DNA from: JBEBSD01 sp040394475
Lineage (GTDB): Bacteria > Bacteroidota > Bacteroidia > Cytophagales > Spirosomataceae
Length of the DNA stretch: 64,000 nucleotides
Direction of reading: 5' to 3'
Assembly (NCBI GenBank): GCA_040394475.1
Contig: JBEBSD010000003.1
Span: 62,001 to 126,000, forward strand
Below, one piece after another: positions 1 through 8,459 of this stretch. The position numbers and the translations under genes were made by a program. Position 1 is the stretch's first letter, and the number at the start of each line of letters is the position of its first letter. Under the pieces are notes generated by a model, which did not search any database, had not been told where the DNA came from, and worked only from the letters and a program-made list of their open reading frames with translations.

Positions 1-756
1 GGATATCGCGTAAATCGGGTGTTCCAGATATTCACTGAAGTCGTAGCCTATTTCAGGGTCTCTTCTATTTTTACTAAAATATCTGAAATAGTACGTGGCC
101 TTCCATTGCAGATAATCAGATTTCGTTTCATTGTCAATCAGGAATTTAAACTGACTCCCGTGCACTGCTACAAAACGCTGATCGGCTTCCTGACGTACGG
201 CAAGCAAAGAATCGAGCCTGGGAAAATAGCGATCATCCGGCTTGTATGCCATCGCATAGAGATCGAAATCGAGTTGGTTTTTTCTTTTGAAACCGTAATA
301 GCGATTCATGGTACTGCAGACGGCGGAATCGGGGCCATTAAATTTCAGGACTTCATCGTTTTGATACCCGTCAGGCTGTTTGAGAATTTTCAGGTCCAGG
401 TCGATAAACACCCCGTCGTGAACATAGAGACACAGGCTCATGAGTTTGTCGATCATGAACCAGATCTGCTGGTACGGCAATGGCTCAAAAACAGTAATTT
501 CGAATGTCCCGTCGTTCTGAAGCTTTATTACTTCCTTCCCTTGCGTATCGCCGATCAGGTAGACTTTGTGGGCGGTGACTTTTAGTCCCGCCAATTCTTC
601 AGGACTGGCATTTCTTATTCTTCCCGTGACTTTGGGAGTGGTTTTGGTGAAATAGATTTTTCCGAATTCCTGATTGGTGATAGCGATTGGCTCCTGCTGG
701 GCGGAACACGCGCCATTTGCGAGTAAAATAAGTAAGAGTGTCGTCAGAAGCCTCAT
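1..756 (-). CDS. Exported protein, partial, probably TlpA-like N-terminal domain
   Basis: Reading the minus strand from the ATG at 754-756 gives 252 uninterrupted codons that run off the left edge, so the C-terminus is missing. The protein starts with a hydrophobic signal segment (about residues 3-16) and a cysteine at residue 17, which may be a lipoprotein site although the lipobox (NGAC) is poor. The next part (KVTGRIRNAS, GKEVIKLQNDGTFEI, then a charged helical stretch) resembles the beta-rich N-terminal region (DUF4369-like) of Bacteroidota TlpA-family periplasmic thiol-disulfide proteins. The CxxC thioredoxin domain that would prove this is not in the window, so the family name is inference; the open frame and export signal are seen directly. 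Confidence 0.6.
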   Translation of the reverse strand, partial: MRLLTTLLLILLANGACSAQQEPIAITNQEFGKIYFTKTTPKVTGRIRNASPEELAGLKVTAHKVYLIGDTQGKEVIKLQNDGTFEITVFEPLPYQQIWFMIDKLMSLCLYVHDGVFIDLDLKILKQPDGYQNDEVLKFNGPDSAVCSTMNRYYGFKRKNQLDFDLYAMAYKPDDRYFPRLDSLLAVRQEADQRFVAVHGSQFKFLIDNETKSDYLQWKATYYFRYFSKNRRDPEIGYDFSEYLEHPIYAIS

Positions 757-970
757 TAGGATATCAGATTGATTGAACTATGCCTGGAATTCCCTCCAAA
801 AACTAATAATTTAGTTACTGTCGCTTTAAAGAAAAGTACTAGCAATGAGTGGTTTTTATCTGCTTACGCGACAGGCATATAAAATAAAAAGCATTTATAA
901 AACCCGCATCAGGTTCAGAGGGATTGTAAAAATCCGTAATCCCGGTGTCTGGCCTGACCAGGTCGTCAGC

Positions 971-2134
971 TCAGAAATATCGCTTGGAATCCTCGGGCCG
1001 GATCTGCGTTAATTCTCCGTTGTAATGCCGCAAATCGCAAGGTTTGAACGGATATTTCCTGATCGCATCTTCATGGATATCGATACCCAGCCCGGGCTTA
1101 TCCGGAATGGACATGAACCCATTCGAAAAGTCGACCGCTTCATTCGTGATTTCCTGTCGCCAGGGGACGTCGCTGCTCATGGTTTCGTGGAGGTAATAGT
1201 TGGGCAGGTTGCCGGCGAGCTGTAAAGTTGCCGCATTGGCGACAGGACCGCTGGGATTGTGCGGACAAACAGGGAGATGGTAGGCCTCCGCCATTGCTGC
1301 AATTTTTTTAACTTCTCCGATCCCGCCCGCGTGGCTCACATCCGGCTGGATAACGTCGGCGGCGCGCATTTCAAGCATCGTCCGGAATTCCCAGCGGTTG
1401 TAAAGCCGCTCACCGGCTGACACCGGTACCGGTATGCGTCGCTTTATTTCGGCCAGGCCTTCCAGGTTTTGCGGCGGGATTGGCTCTTCAAACCATAGAA
1501 TATTAAAATCTTTCATGGCATTCCCGATCCTTACGGCGGTGGGGATATCGAAACGGCCGTGCCCTTCAATGATGATCTCTGCCCGGTCTCCGACCGCGTC
1601 ACGGACTGCCCCAATGCAATCCATGGCCTGCCGAAACTGGTGTGTGTCCAGCTGCAGATAAGCGTTCCCGAACGGGTCCCATTTCAACACCTGGAAGCCA
1701 TTATTTACCGCAATACCGGCCTTTTCGGCAAATTGGGAGGGAGTCTTTGCGGGTGCAAACCAGCCATTTGCATAACACCTGACACGATCCCTCACCTTCC
1801 CGCCAAGCAGTTGAAAAACCGGTACCCCCAAATCCTTTCCTTTGATGTCCCATAACGCCATTTCAATGCCGGCAATCGCACTCATTAAAACGGGACCGCC
1901 GCGCCAGTAACCATCCCGGTATGCGTTATGCCAGAACTCCTCGATCCGGTGCGGGTCTTTTCCGATCAATGCCCTTTCGAGATCCATGCAGGCCTGGGCA
2001 ACGGTGTGTTCTTTGTACTCCAGTGTCGCCTCGCCGATGCCGTACAATCCGTCGACATTGGTAAGGACTTTCACAAACACCCAATTCGTGCGAAAAGCGT
2101 GGCAAATAAAGGTTTTTACGGCTGTTACTTTCAT
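971..2134 (-). CDS. Enolase-superfamily sugar-acid dehydratase (galactonate dehydratase-like)
   Basis: A 387-residue cytoplasmic protein of the mandelate racemase/muconate lactonizing family. It aligns by eye with E. coli D-galactonate dehydratase: GGPVLMSAIAGIEMALWDIKGK near residue 79-100, metal-ligand positions at E190, E216 and E242 (AGERLYNRWEF), and the catalytic H292 in VCPHNPSGP. These enzymes remove water from an aldonic acid to give a 2-keto-3-deoxy acid. The first metal ligand is Glu (IEGHGRFD) where DgoD has Asp (LDFHGR), so the exact substrate should not be read across. It is the last gene of the SusC/D operon, 6 bp after the glycosidase gene, which fits a role in catabolism of the imported sugar or sugar acid. 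Confidence 0.85.
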   Translation of the reverse strand: MKVTAVKTFICHAFRTNWVFVKVLTNVDGLYGIGEATLEYKEHTVAQACMDLERALIGKDPHRIEEFWHNAYRDGYWRGGPVLMSAIAGIEMALWDIKGKDLGVPVFQLLGGKVRDRVRCYANGWFAPAKTPSQFAEKAGIAVNNGFQVLKWDPFGNAYLQLDTHQFRQAMDCIGAVRDAVGDRAEIIIEGHGRFDIPTAVRIGNAMKDFNILWFEEPIPPQNLEGLAEIKRRIPVPVSAGERLYNRWEFRTMLEMRAADVIQPDVSHAGGIGEVKKIAAMAEAYHLPVCPHNPSGPVANAATLQLAGNLPNYYLHETMSSDVPWRQEITNEAVDFSNGFMSIPDKPGLGIDIHEDAIRKYPFKPCDLRHYNGELTQIRPEDSKRYF

Positions 2135-2140
2135 AAAACG

Positions 2141-3697
2141 TTACTCGACGGTAATCCCCGGATCACTGTGTTTTAAATGATAGGTACTGAAGATGGTAAG
2201 ACTTTTGGGTAATATCCTGGATTTAAACCGGCCCGATTCAGGATTAATTGTTTCCTGCGGGTTGATGACCAGATCGGTTCTCCCTTCTTCGGTCCTGGAG
2301 ACGCCGTACCGGTATAGCGTCATGCTACCCGATTGGGATTTCATTTCAATCGCAGCGTCAATTTCCGTCTCGCCGTCATTCACGACCAGGATCGTAGTCT
2401 GGCCTTTCGGGCTGGTGAGTGCAGCGGCAAAGAGCCGCTGATACTCGCCGGTTTTGCCCCCTTCCACCGTTGTGGTAGCCGATGTGGAATTTTTGGCGGT
2501 AAACCGGGAGATCAGCCCATAGAAGTAATAACAGTTTTCGTGCGGGGTGATTTGTTTGCGGAAGGTCTTGGTTTTTACATCATAGGTATCTACCAGCTGC
2601 CACTGTGCACCGGTTTCGCCGCGATTGGTATAGCTCCATCTGCTGAAAGCGTCCGTTCCGGTATTGAACCCCCGCACCACCAATTCTGCATTGTGCAAAG
2701 CGGCTTCAAAAACGGCAGGGCCGGGGTTGGCAATATCGGTGCCATAATGGTGGCTGCCGAGCTCCGCCAGGAAAAACGGTTTCCCGTGCTCGTGCGCATA
2801 TTTTGCCCAGTCGGTCAGGCGCTGCTGGAACCTATGCATAGGAATTGGCCTGCCCCGGGTCGGTGGATTTGCTTCCTGCCAATCGAAATAGGCAAAGTAT
2901 TCGTGAAAGTCCCAGGCGTCGATCAGGTCTTCAAAATCGTAACGCTTGGGATCCAGCGCCGGCACAGGAACCGAATCCGGCCCAAGCAATCCTACCTTAA
3001 GGTTACGTCTTCCCAGCTCCTCCTTAACCGCTCTGAGCGATGGTGTAATCGACAAGGTATCTCCCGAGGGCTGCTTCCACCAATAAGGCGGCTCATTGGT
3101 GATGCAAAGCCATTTAATGCACGTGTATCCTTTCTTTTTGATCAAATAGTCAACCAGTTCGCCGAGTCCGTGGGCAAAATCCTCCACCGAGTAGGGCCCG
3201 CTGGCTGCTACTTTCACGGGGTCGTTCTGCCACTCGGGAAAGGTGTTCCAGGCGACGTCACTCCGCATTTGCTGCAGCATCACATCAGCTCTGTTTTGCT
3301 GGCACCAATCCAGGATCTTGTACAGATTCTGCATTTCCCGGTTTTCCCAATCAAATTTTTTCTTTTCCGGCTCATACATGAGCTGTGTAAATTCGACGCG
3401 CATCCAGTCCATTCCCAGCCAGGTCGCATGGTTGTAAAGCTGGTCCCAGGCATCGGTATCTTCAAAAGGCGGGTTGCCGCCGCGTCCGTTAACATACAGT
3501 GGAAGCGGCGCAGGTTTTTCAATAGCATGCCAGGAAGCTCCCACTCCTCCCTGCATCGTATGCACAGGGTTGGTGAAGTCAATTTTAATGCGCGCAGAAT
3601 GCCCGGGTTCCGCGTTGGACGGTAGTTGAGCAATGCCGTTCCCGGGAGACAGGAACAGGCAAAAAAGCAGCAAACGGATTCTTTTTGTAGGTAGCAT
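2141..3697 (-). CDS. Secreted clan GH-A glycoside hydrolase
   Basis: The start chosen is the ATG at 3695-3697, where a signal peptide begins at once (LLLFCLFLSPGNGIAQ); the frame is open to 3748 but that extension would bury the signal and overlap the upstream gene. The mature part has a TIM-barrel layout: GGVGASWHAIE near the N-terminus, LGMDWMRVEFTQ, WLCITNEPPYWW (probable acid/base Glu after Asn), FHEYFAYFDW and FFLAELGSHHYG (probable nucleophile Glu), then a C-terminal beta domain. NEP plus ELG is the clan GH-A pattern (families such as GH5, GH30, GH39), but I cannot assign a family. As part of the SusC/D operon it probably trims the glycan or glycoside in the periplasm or at the cell surface. 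Confidence 0.75.
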   Translation of the reverse strand: MLPTKRIRLLLFCLFLSPGNGIAQLPSNAEPGHSARIKIDFTNPVHTMQGGVGASWHAIEKPAPLPLYVNGRGGNPPFEDTDAWDQLYNHATWLGMDWMRVEFTQLMYEPEKKKFDWENREMQNLYKILDWCQQNRADVMLQQMRSDVAWNTFPEWQNDPVKVAASGPYSVEDFAHGLGELVDYLIKKKGYTCIKWLCITNEPPYWWKQPSGDTLSITPSLRAVKEELGRRNLKVGLLGPDSVPVPALDPKRYDFEDLIDAWDFHEYFAYFDWQEANPPTRGRPIPMHRFQQRLTDWAKYAHEHGKPFFLAELGSHHYGTDIANPGPAVFEAALHNAELVVRGFNTGTDAFSRWSYTNRGETGAQWQLVDTYDVKTKTFRKQITPHENCYYFYGLISRFTAKNSTSATTTVEGGKTGEYQRLFAAALTSPKGQTTILVVNDGETEIDAAIEMKSQSGSMTLYRYGVSRTEEGRTDLVINPQETINPESGRFKSRILPKSLTIFSTYHLKHSDPGITVE

Positions 3698-3725
3698 TAT
3701 CGTGTTTTTTGGGTTTAGGAATGGT

Positions 3726-5171
3726 TCAAAGGATTTCGTAGTAGTCAAAATCCATGATTTCAGAAAGCATTCGCAACTCGGCCAGGTAATCGCCGTCGAC
3801 TACCGCGAAATGCTGTGTGCTGCCGATGTTCAGGATTTTTTCAAATAAAGTTGCGACAGGGACAACCGGCTTGAAAATAGTGTGGGAATAACTGGCCAGC
3901 ATATGATCCCCTTCCAGCGAATCAACAAGGGTTGCTATGATTTTGTAGTTCCCGTTGTTTTCGGAAAAATGCGCCATCGTCTTTCTTCCTGCCGGGATAC
4001 GGTACCAGGCAAATGGCGCACCTGCATATTTATAACCCGACCCGGCAAACCGTACATCACGGGCAATGATCACATTTTCCGGATAGGCCGGATCGTTGTG
4101 GTCGTTCGGCCCGGCATGTCCGCCGGCGAAAGTACCGGTAGCTGCTTCTATGTAAAAAGGCTCGATAAAATTGACATGCTTACCGGACAGCAATTTCATG
4201 ATCAGCGTGATCATTCCGCCGCCTATGTCCGCTTCCGGCACCATGACAGCATTATTGGCATGAAATGAGGGGTGATAAAATCCCGGCCGCAGGCCAAACT
4301 GCTTTAACATCACCGGATCCACATCATTGAAGATCAGCGCATCGATTTCCATACGGTCGGCGAGCTTTGCCAGGGCGATGGAGACACGCACGGATTCCCG
4401 AAAAAGACGTTCTTCGACGTCCTGCATCACCGGATGCTTTGCGGCCAGCGCGTGCATAAAGGCATCAGCCTCGGAGTCTGATACCGCTTCCAGTTCGTCC
4501 GACATTTCGGAATAGGAAATAAACCTGAGTTCCGGGCCGACTTTTGCAAACAGATTATAGGGATCCACGTAAGTTGCCCACATTAATTCATTGTAATTGG
4601 CAAGCAGGCCGAACCTGGCCTGACGGAGCACATTTCTGACTTTTGCCGCCCGCGAAAAACGGGTTATCTGTCCCAGGAGATCGTGACGGTCGCCGATAAG
4701 GATTTTGACATTCTTCCGCCCGGTTCTCGGAATGGAACCGGAGCCTTCCAGGGATCCCACCAGCGTTCCGGTACAGAGAAAATCTATAAAATCGTCGTCA
4801 TCCAGGGTGTTTTCAAAAGACATCCGGTCCTGCACCGCATTGATGAGCAGCACAGGGACCTCGGGCATATCCCGCAGAAAACGGATCCACGCAAAATCTT
4901 CCGACCAGGAGATGAACTCAACGATCACAAAATCAACTTTTTGTACAAAAAACAGCTCGATAGCGGCATGGATGTGCTGTCTTTCGTAGACGATATCGGC
5001 TAAGACGATTTCGACAACGCTTTCAAGGGAAGTGATTGCCGCTTTCACAGCGGCCGTTTTGCGCGTGTGGAAGGAGCCCCTGGGCAGGTTCTCTCCCAGC
5101 GAGCGGAACCTGGGTGAAGCAATTGGTAAAAAACCGGCTCTTGCTTTATTGTTGTTATTGTTTTCTGCCAT
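3726..5171 (-). CDS. Sugar isomerase-fold protein (L-fucose/L-arabinose isomerase-like)
   Basis: A 481-residue cytoplasmic protein with no signal peptide. The start region (ARAGFLPIASPRFRSLGENL), alternating Rossmann-like strands (VDFVIVEFISWSEDF, VPVLLINAVQD), conserved acidic and histidine-bearing segments (FYIEAATGTFAGGHAGPND) and the ending STQHFAVVDGDY match the general architecture of the L-fucose/L-arabinose isomerase superfamily. That superfamily interconverts aldoses and ketoses with a divalent metal. The gene lies 1 bp after the SDR gene and 28 bp before the glycosidase start, so it is cotranscribed. Substrate and even catalytic competence are inference; an acid-sugar or deoxy-sugar substrate would fit the downstream dehydratase. 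Confidence 0.6.
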   Translation of the reverse strand: MAENNNNNKARAGFLPIASPRFRSLGENLPRGSFHTRKTAAVKAAITSLESVVEIVLADIVYERQHIHAAIELFFVQKVDFVIVEFISWSEDFAWIRFLRDMPEVPVLLINAVQDRMSFENTLDDDDFIDFLCTGTLVGSLEGSGSIPRTGRKNVKILIGDRHDLLGQITRFSRAAKVRNVLRQARFGLLANYNELMWATYVDPYNLFAKVGPELRFISYSEMSDELEAVSDSEADAFMHALAAKHPVMQDVEERLFRESVRVSIALAKLADRMEIDALIFNDVDPVMLKQFGLRPGFYHPSFHANNAVMVPEADIGGGMITLIMKLLSGKHVNFIEPFYIEAATGTFAGGHAGPNDHNDPAYPENVIIARDVRFAGSGYKYAGAPFAWYRIPAGRKTMAHFSENNGNYKIIATLVDSLEGDHMLASYSHTIFKPVVPVATLFEKILNIGSTQHFAVVDGDYLAELRMLSEIMDFDYYEIL

Positions 5172-5172
5172 A

Positions 5173-5925
5173 TTATCTGATGTTCATACCTCCGTTCACA
5201 TCCAGAGAAGCGCCGGTAATGTAGCGGGCTTCATCACTGCATATAAATGCTACCGCATTCCCTACATCTTCCAGCTTTCCCAGTCCAAGCGGAACATTCC
5301 CGGAAAGTTCCGAGACCCCGGCCGCGCCATGGGTTTCAAATAAAAGCTCGGTCTCAATGATTCCCGGTACAATTGCATTGACGGTAATGCCGAGCGGCGC
5401 AGCCGTACGGGCGAGTGTTTTCATGAATCCCAGTTGTCCGCTCTTACTGGCTGCATAATGAACATGCCCGAAAAGCGCGCCCCGGTGAGCTACCATTGAG
5501 CTGATGAACACAATCCGCCCGTATAACTGCTTTTTCATCATTTCCATCGCCATTTTAGAGCAATAAAAACCGCTCGAAAGATTGGTATCGATAATCCTTC
5601 GCCAGTTTTGCTCGTCTATTCCAAAAATATCGGAAGCTTCTGACGTTCCCGCATTGTTGACCAAAATATCCAATTGCCCGAATCCGTCTTTTATTTGTTC
5701 AAACAGGGACTTTACTTCTTCAAAAATACTTACGTCGGCTTTTATCACCACGACTTTACCGCCATCCTTTTTAATCTCGTCGACGACATTAACCGGATAT
5801 TCTTCGAATGGCGGATAGTTGAGGACTACGGTGGCGCCCTGACGAGCCAGTACCCGTGCAATGCCTTTTCCAAGTCCTTTTGAAGCGCCTGTTACCAATG
5901 CGATTTTTCCTTCCAGGTTCAACAT
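5173..5925 (-). CDS. Short-chain dehydrogenase/reductase
   Basis: A 250-residue classical SDR. Visible motifs: TGASKGLG cofactor loop (residues 12-19), NNAG (90-93), and the catalytic set S142/S143, Y157 and K161 (HYAASK). The C-terminus (ITGASLDVNGGMNIR) is typical of the glucose-dehydrogenase/FabG-like group. It should oxidise or reduce a hydroxyl using NAD(P)H. Its place between the DUF4380 protein and the isomerase-like gene suggests it oxidises a sugar to a lactone or handles a keto-sugar in this pathway; that is inference from context. Confidence 0.85.
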   Translation of the reverse strand: MLNLEGKIALVTGASKGLGKGIARVLARQGATVVLNYPPFEEYPVNVVDEIKKDGGKVVVIKADVSIFEEVKSLFEQIKDGFGQLDILVNNAGTSEASDIFGIDEQNWRRIIDTNLSSGFYCSKMAMEMMKKQLYGRIVFISSMVAHRGALFGHVHYAASKSGQLGFMKTLARTAAPLGITVNAIVPGIIETELLFETHGAAGVSELSGNVPLGLGKLEDVGNAVAFICSDEARYITGASLDVNGGMNIR

Positions 5926-7205
5926 AGTTTTGTTTCGTCAAGGACACCGCAGCAGGTGCCGTTTCTATCAAAAAAGAGGAGTTGAAAAAGGGGGCTGCCC
6001 GATAATTCAATCCCGGACTTCCGGACAAAATCAATAGCAATACCTGCCAGAGGAGATACTTCCCATTCGCTTAGCTGAATTCGATCGGAATTCCGGCCGT
6101 TCTCTTCTTCAAAAAGCACCAGTTTCAGGCAGCCTTCTCCAAAAACACCAAACTGACCTGTAATCCTGACACTCCCATTTTCTGAAAAGACTCTCAATGG
6201 TTCAGCAATCACACCGTTATCATTGGTCGTACAGATCCCGGCGTCCTTCGGAATGGTGCTCGCTAATATCCGGTACTTGAAGCTTGCTTTTTGTTCAGGT
6301 TGCAGTTTGTAGAGCGGCGAAAGCAACTCGATTTCCATATAGGGCGGATTTGCCCGGAAATCATCGGGGTACTCATTGATCCGGTTTCGGGAAAAGGTCA
6401 TTCCCCGGCCCTGTGTCCAGATCTGGACCGAAGTGTCTTCCGGGTACTGCGCATGAGCCCTGTGTTCAAAGACGGTTACGAATACTTTCCCGGACTTTCG
6501 GTCCGTAAACGCTACCCAGTTCCCTTTTGAATCCAGCCCGACCTTTCCGATCAGGTATTGGTAATCGACGACCAGGTTACCCCATTCGTCCACACGGTTT
6601 TGGGGGTTGTTGACGATTCCGTGCATTTCCTTAAACCCTTTTTCAAACCGGCTCCGGGCATTCAGAGGACAGGTAACGCGGTACTGACCTTCGATGCCGG
6701 GATCAATGGTGTTCATCTGGAAAACCGGCCAGACCGACCATTCCCGGGGCTCCTGACTAATGTTGATAAAGGTCGCATCGACAATCGTTTCGGCCCGTTC
6801 GGTCGAAACAAAAACGTCTTTCACTATTTGTAAACCGGTATACTGGTCTTTCAGGCTGGTGAGCCGGATGTGATTGGCGTTGTTTTCCGTTTTACTCACC
6901 GTGTAATTACCGCTGTCCAGGACGGGATCAGGGGGGCCGGGCCAGGCATTCGGGGAGTCCCAGCCCTGTGGTGCAGGCCATATCTTTTCGCCGCCGAAAT
7001 TCAGCCAGCTCCCTTTTTCTCCCAGGTTATTGCCTTCCGGCTCCCTGCCTTCCAGATCGGGGTTTACAAAAAAGAAAGGATACTGATTGAATACCATCTG
7101 AATAATCCTTCCCCCTAATTGCGGTGCAATATGGAGTTTAAGCCATTTGTTCTGCAAGGACCAAACTTTCCAACCCTTATAGTTCTCAGGTATACGCTCC
7201 GACAT
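5919..7205 (-). CDS. DUF4380 domain protein
   Basis: The ATG at 7203-7205 (MSERIPENYKGWKVW) is chosen; the frame stays open to a TTG at 7295, but that would overlap the MFS gene by 80 bp. The 428-residue product has the DUF4380 pattern: LHIAPQLGGRIIQMVF, a proline/tryptophan-rich stretch (GGEKIWPAPQGW), then a long all-beta body. The N-terminal segment resembles the lid strand of galactose-mutarotase-like sugar-binding domains, so a carbohydrate-binding or epimerase role is possible, but no function is established for the family. The C-terminus overlaps the SDR start by 7 bp, showing tight translational coupling. Confidence 0.65.
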   Translation of the reverse strand: MSERIPENYKGWKVWSLQNKWLKLHIAPQLGGRIIQMVFNQYPFFFVNPDLEGREPEGNNLGEKGSWLNFGGEKIWPAPQGWDSPNAWPGPPDPVLDSGNYTVSKTENNANHIRLTSLKDQYTGLQIVKDVFVSTERAETIVDATFINISQEPREWSVWPVFQMNTIDPGIEGQYRVTCPLNARSRFEKGFKEMHGIVNNPQNRVDEWGNLVVDYQYLIGKVGLDSKGNWVAFTDRKSGKVFVTVFEHRAHAQYPEDTSVQIWTQGRGMTFSRNRINEYPDDFRANPPYMEIELLSPLYKLQPEQKASFKYRILASTIPKDAGICTTNDNGVIAEPLRVFSENGSVRITGQFGVFGEGCLKLVLFEEENGRNSDRIQLSEWEVSPLAGIAIDFVRKSGIELSGSPLFQLLFFDRNGTCCGVLDETKLC

Positions 7206-7215
7206 TTCTCTTGTG

Positions 7216-8436
7216 TTAATGGACCCGTTTATAATCATGACTGAAAAAATAGCGATAAGTGACAAGCAGCACAATTCCGCAGAAAATCCAGACAACCGCC
7301 AGCAGGGAAAATCCCCCGGAAAGTCCGATCACCGGTTTCAAATATCCCAGGATAAGGGGCGAAAAAGACCCGACCGAGAATCCGGTCATCATTTGGATGC
7401 TGGAAACGGAAGCTTGGTATTTTTCGGGGATCACATCGTACAGCACTGTGTAAGTGTTGGCGTCAAAAAATGCCCTCGCGAAGCCGAACCCGGCGAAACC
7501 AATGTATATCATCCAGGGAACCTCTGCATTCCCGACCAGCAAAATGAACGGAACAGCGCCGATTAACCCTGCCGCTTGTAACAGCAACCTGCTGCCCGGA
7601 TTTTTCACAGCAAGCTTGTCGGACAGTCTGCCAACAATGATAATTCCTGCAAACGCTGCCGCATGGGTATAGAACATGGATCTGAAACCGGCTTGCGGCA
7701 GGCTCATGTCGAATTTTTCGTACAAGTAGGTCGGCGACCAGGTAAGATAACCCACCAGCACGAAAATCAATCCGCTGTAGGCGAGGGTTAACAAAAGCAC
7801 AGTAGGTGTCCTGATAAAAATTTGCAGCGCTTCACTGAAACGGACTTTTTCCTTTGCTGTCGTTACTTCCCTTTTATCCTTTAACCGCAGCAGCATCACC
7901 AGGGCGTGAACCAGGCCCATTGCGCCAAACACAAAAAAGGCACTTTTCCAGCCCCAGCGCTCCCCAATGTAACCCGCCAGCATCCCGCTCAGAATAATGC
8001 CGATATAATAGGACGTTTGGTGAACAGACATGGCAAAAGCCCGTGTATCCTTGTGGTAGCTGGCCAGCATACTGTAATTGGCCGGCCCGAAAAAGGCCTC
8101 GCCGCCGCCGGTTGCAATGCTTCTGAACAGGATGAACATGATCATACTATTGGCAAAGCCGGTCATCATAGTGGCCGCCGACCAGAAGGCAATTGCTATA
8201 ACCAGTATCCACTTACGGCTGTAAATGTCACTGATGTAGCCGGAAACCGGTACCAGAAGGGCGAATGTCAGATTGAAAACCGTAGCAATCGACCCGACCT
8301 GCACGTCGCTCAGTTCCAGATCGGCCTTGATCAGCGGCAGCACCACGTTGAAAACCTGCCGGTCGGCCTGGTTCAAAAAAAATGCCACCCAAAGTAACGC
8401 CAGTACTTCCCATTTGTATCTTCCGTCGGCTTCCAT
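7216..8436 (-). CDS. MFS sugar/sugar-acid permease
   Basis: Twelve hydrophobic helices and the motif following TM2 (GYISDIYSRKW, the MFS loop 2-3 signature) identify a major facilitator. The opening helix (FFLNQADRQVFNVVLPLI) resembles the anion:cation symporter branch that includes hexuronate and galactonate carriers. The ATG at 8434-8436 is chosen. A TTG at 8461-8463 overlapping the SusD stop (TTGA) could also start it and would couple it to SusD. It would import the sugar released in the periplasm by the operon's glycosidase, and the branch agrees with the downstream sugar-acid dehydratase. Confidence 0.85.
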   Translation of the reverse strand: MEADGRYKWEVLALLWVAFFLNQADRQVFNVVLPLIKADLELSDVQVGSIATVFNLTFALLVPVSGYISDIYSRKWILVIAIAFWSAATMMTGFANSMIMFILFRSIATGGGEAFFGPANYSMLASYHKDTRAFAMSVHQTSYYIGIILSGMLAGYIGERWGWKSAFFVFGAMGLVHALVMLLRLKDKREVTTAKEKVRFSEALQIFIRTPTVLLLTLAYSGLIFVLVGYLTWSPTYLYEKFDMSLPQAGFRSMFYTHAAAFAGIIIVGRLSDKLAVKNPGSRLLLQAAGLIGAVPFILLVGNAEVPWMIYIGFAGFGFARAFFDANTYTVLYDVIPEKYQASVSSIQMMTGFSVGSFSPLILGYLKPVIGLSGGFSLLAVVWIFCGIVLLVTYRYFFSHDYKRVH

Positions 8437-8459
8437 TCGTGCGGGTTTCAAAGCGTTGC

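Noticed and set aside
19..585. 188-codon plus-strand frame
   Set aside because: It lies antisense to the edge-truncated exported protein, whose minus-strand reading has a signal peptide and normal composition.
900..935. TPP riboswitch-like text on the minus strand (CTGAACCTGATGCGGG)
   Set aside because: The conserved CTGAGA part and the closing 3' stem (GCGTAGGGA) are both missing, so at most a fragment or chance match.
2333..3625. 430-codon plus-strand frame
   Set aside because: Antisense to the glycosidase, which has a signal peptide and catalytic motifs; the plus reading has no recognisable domain.
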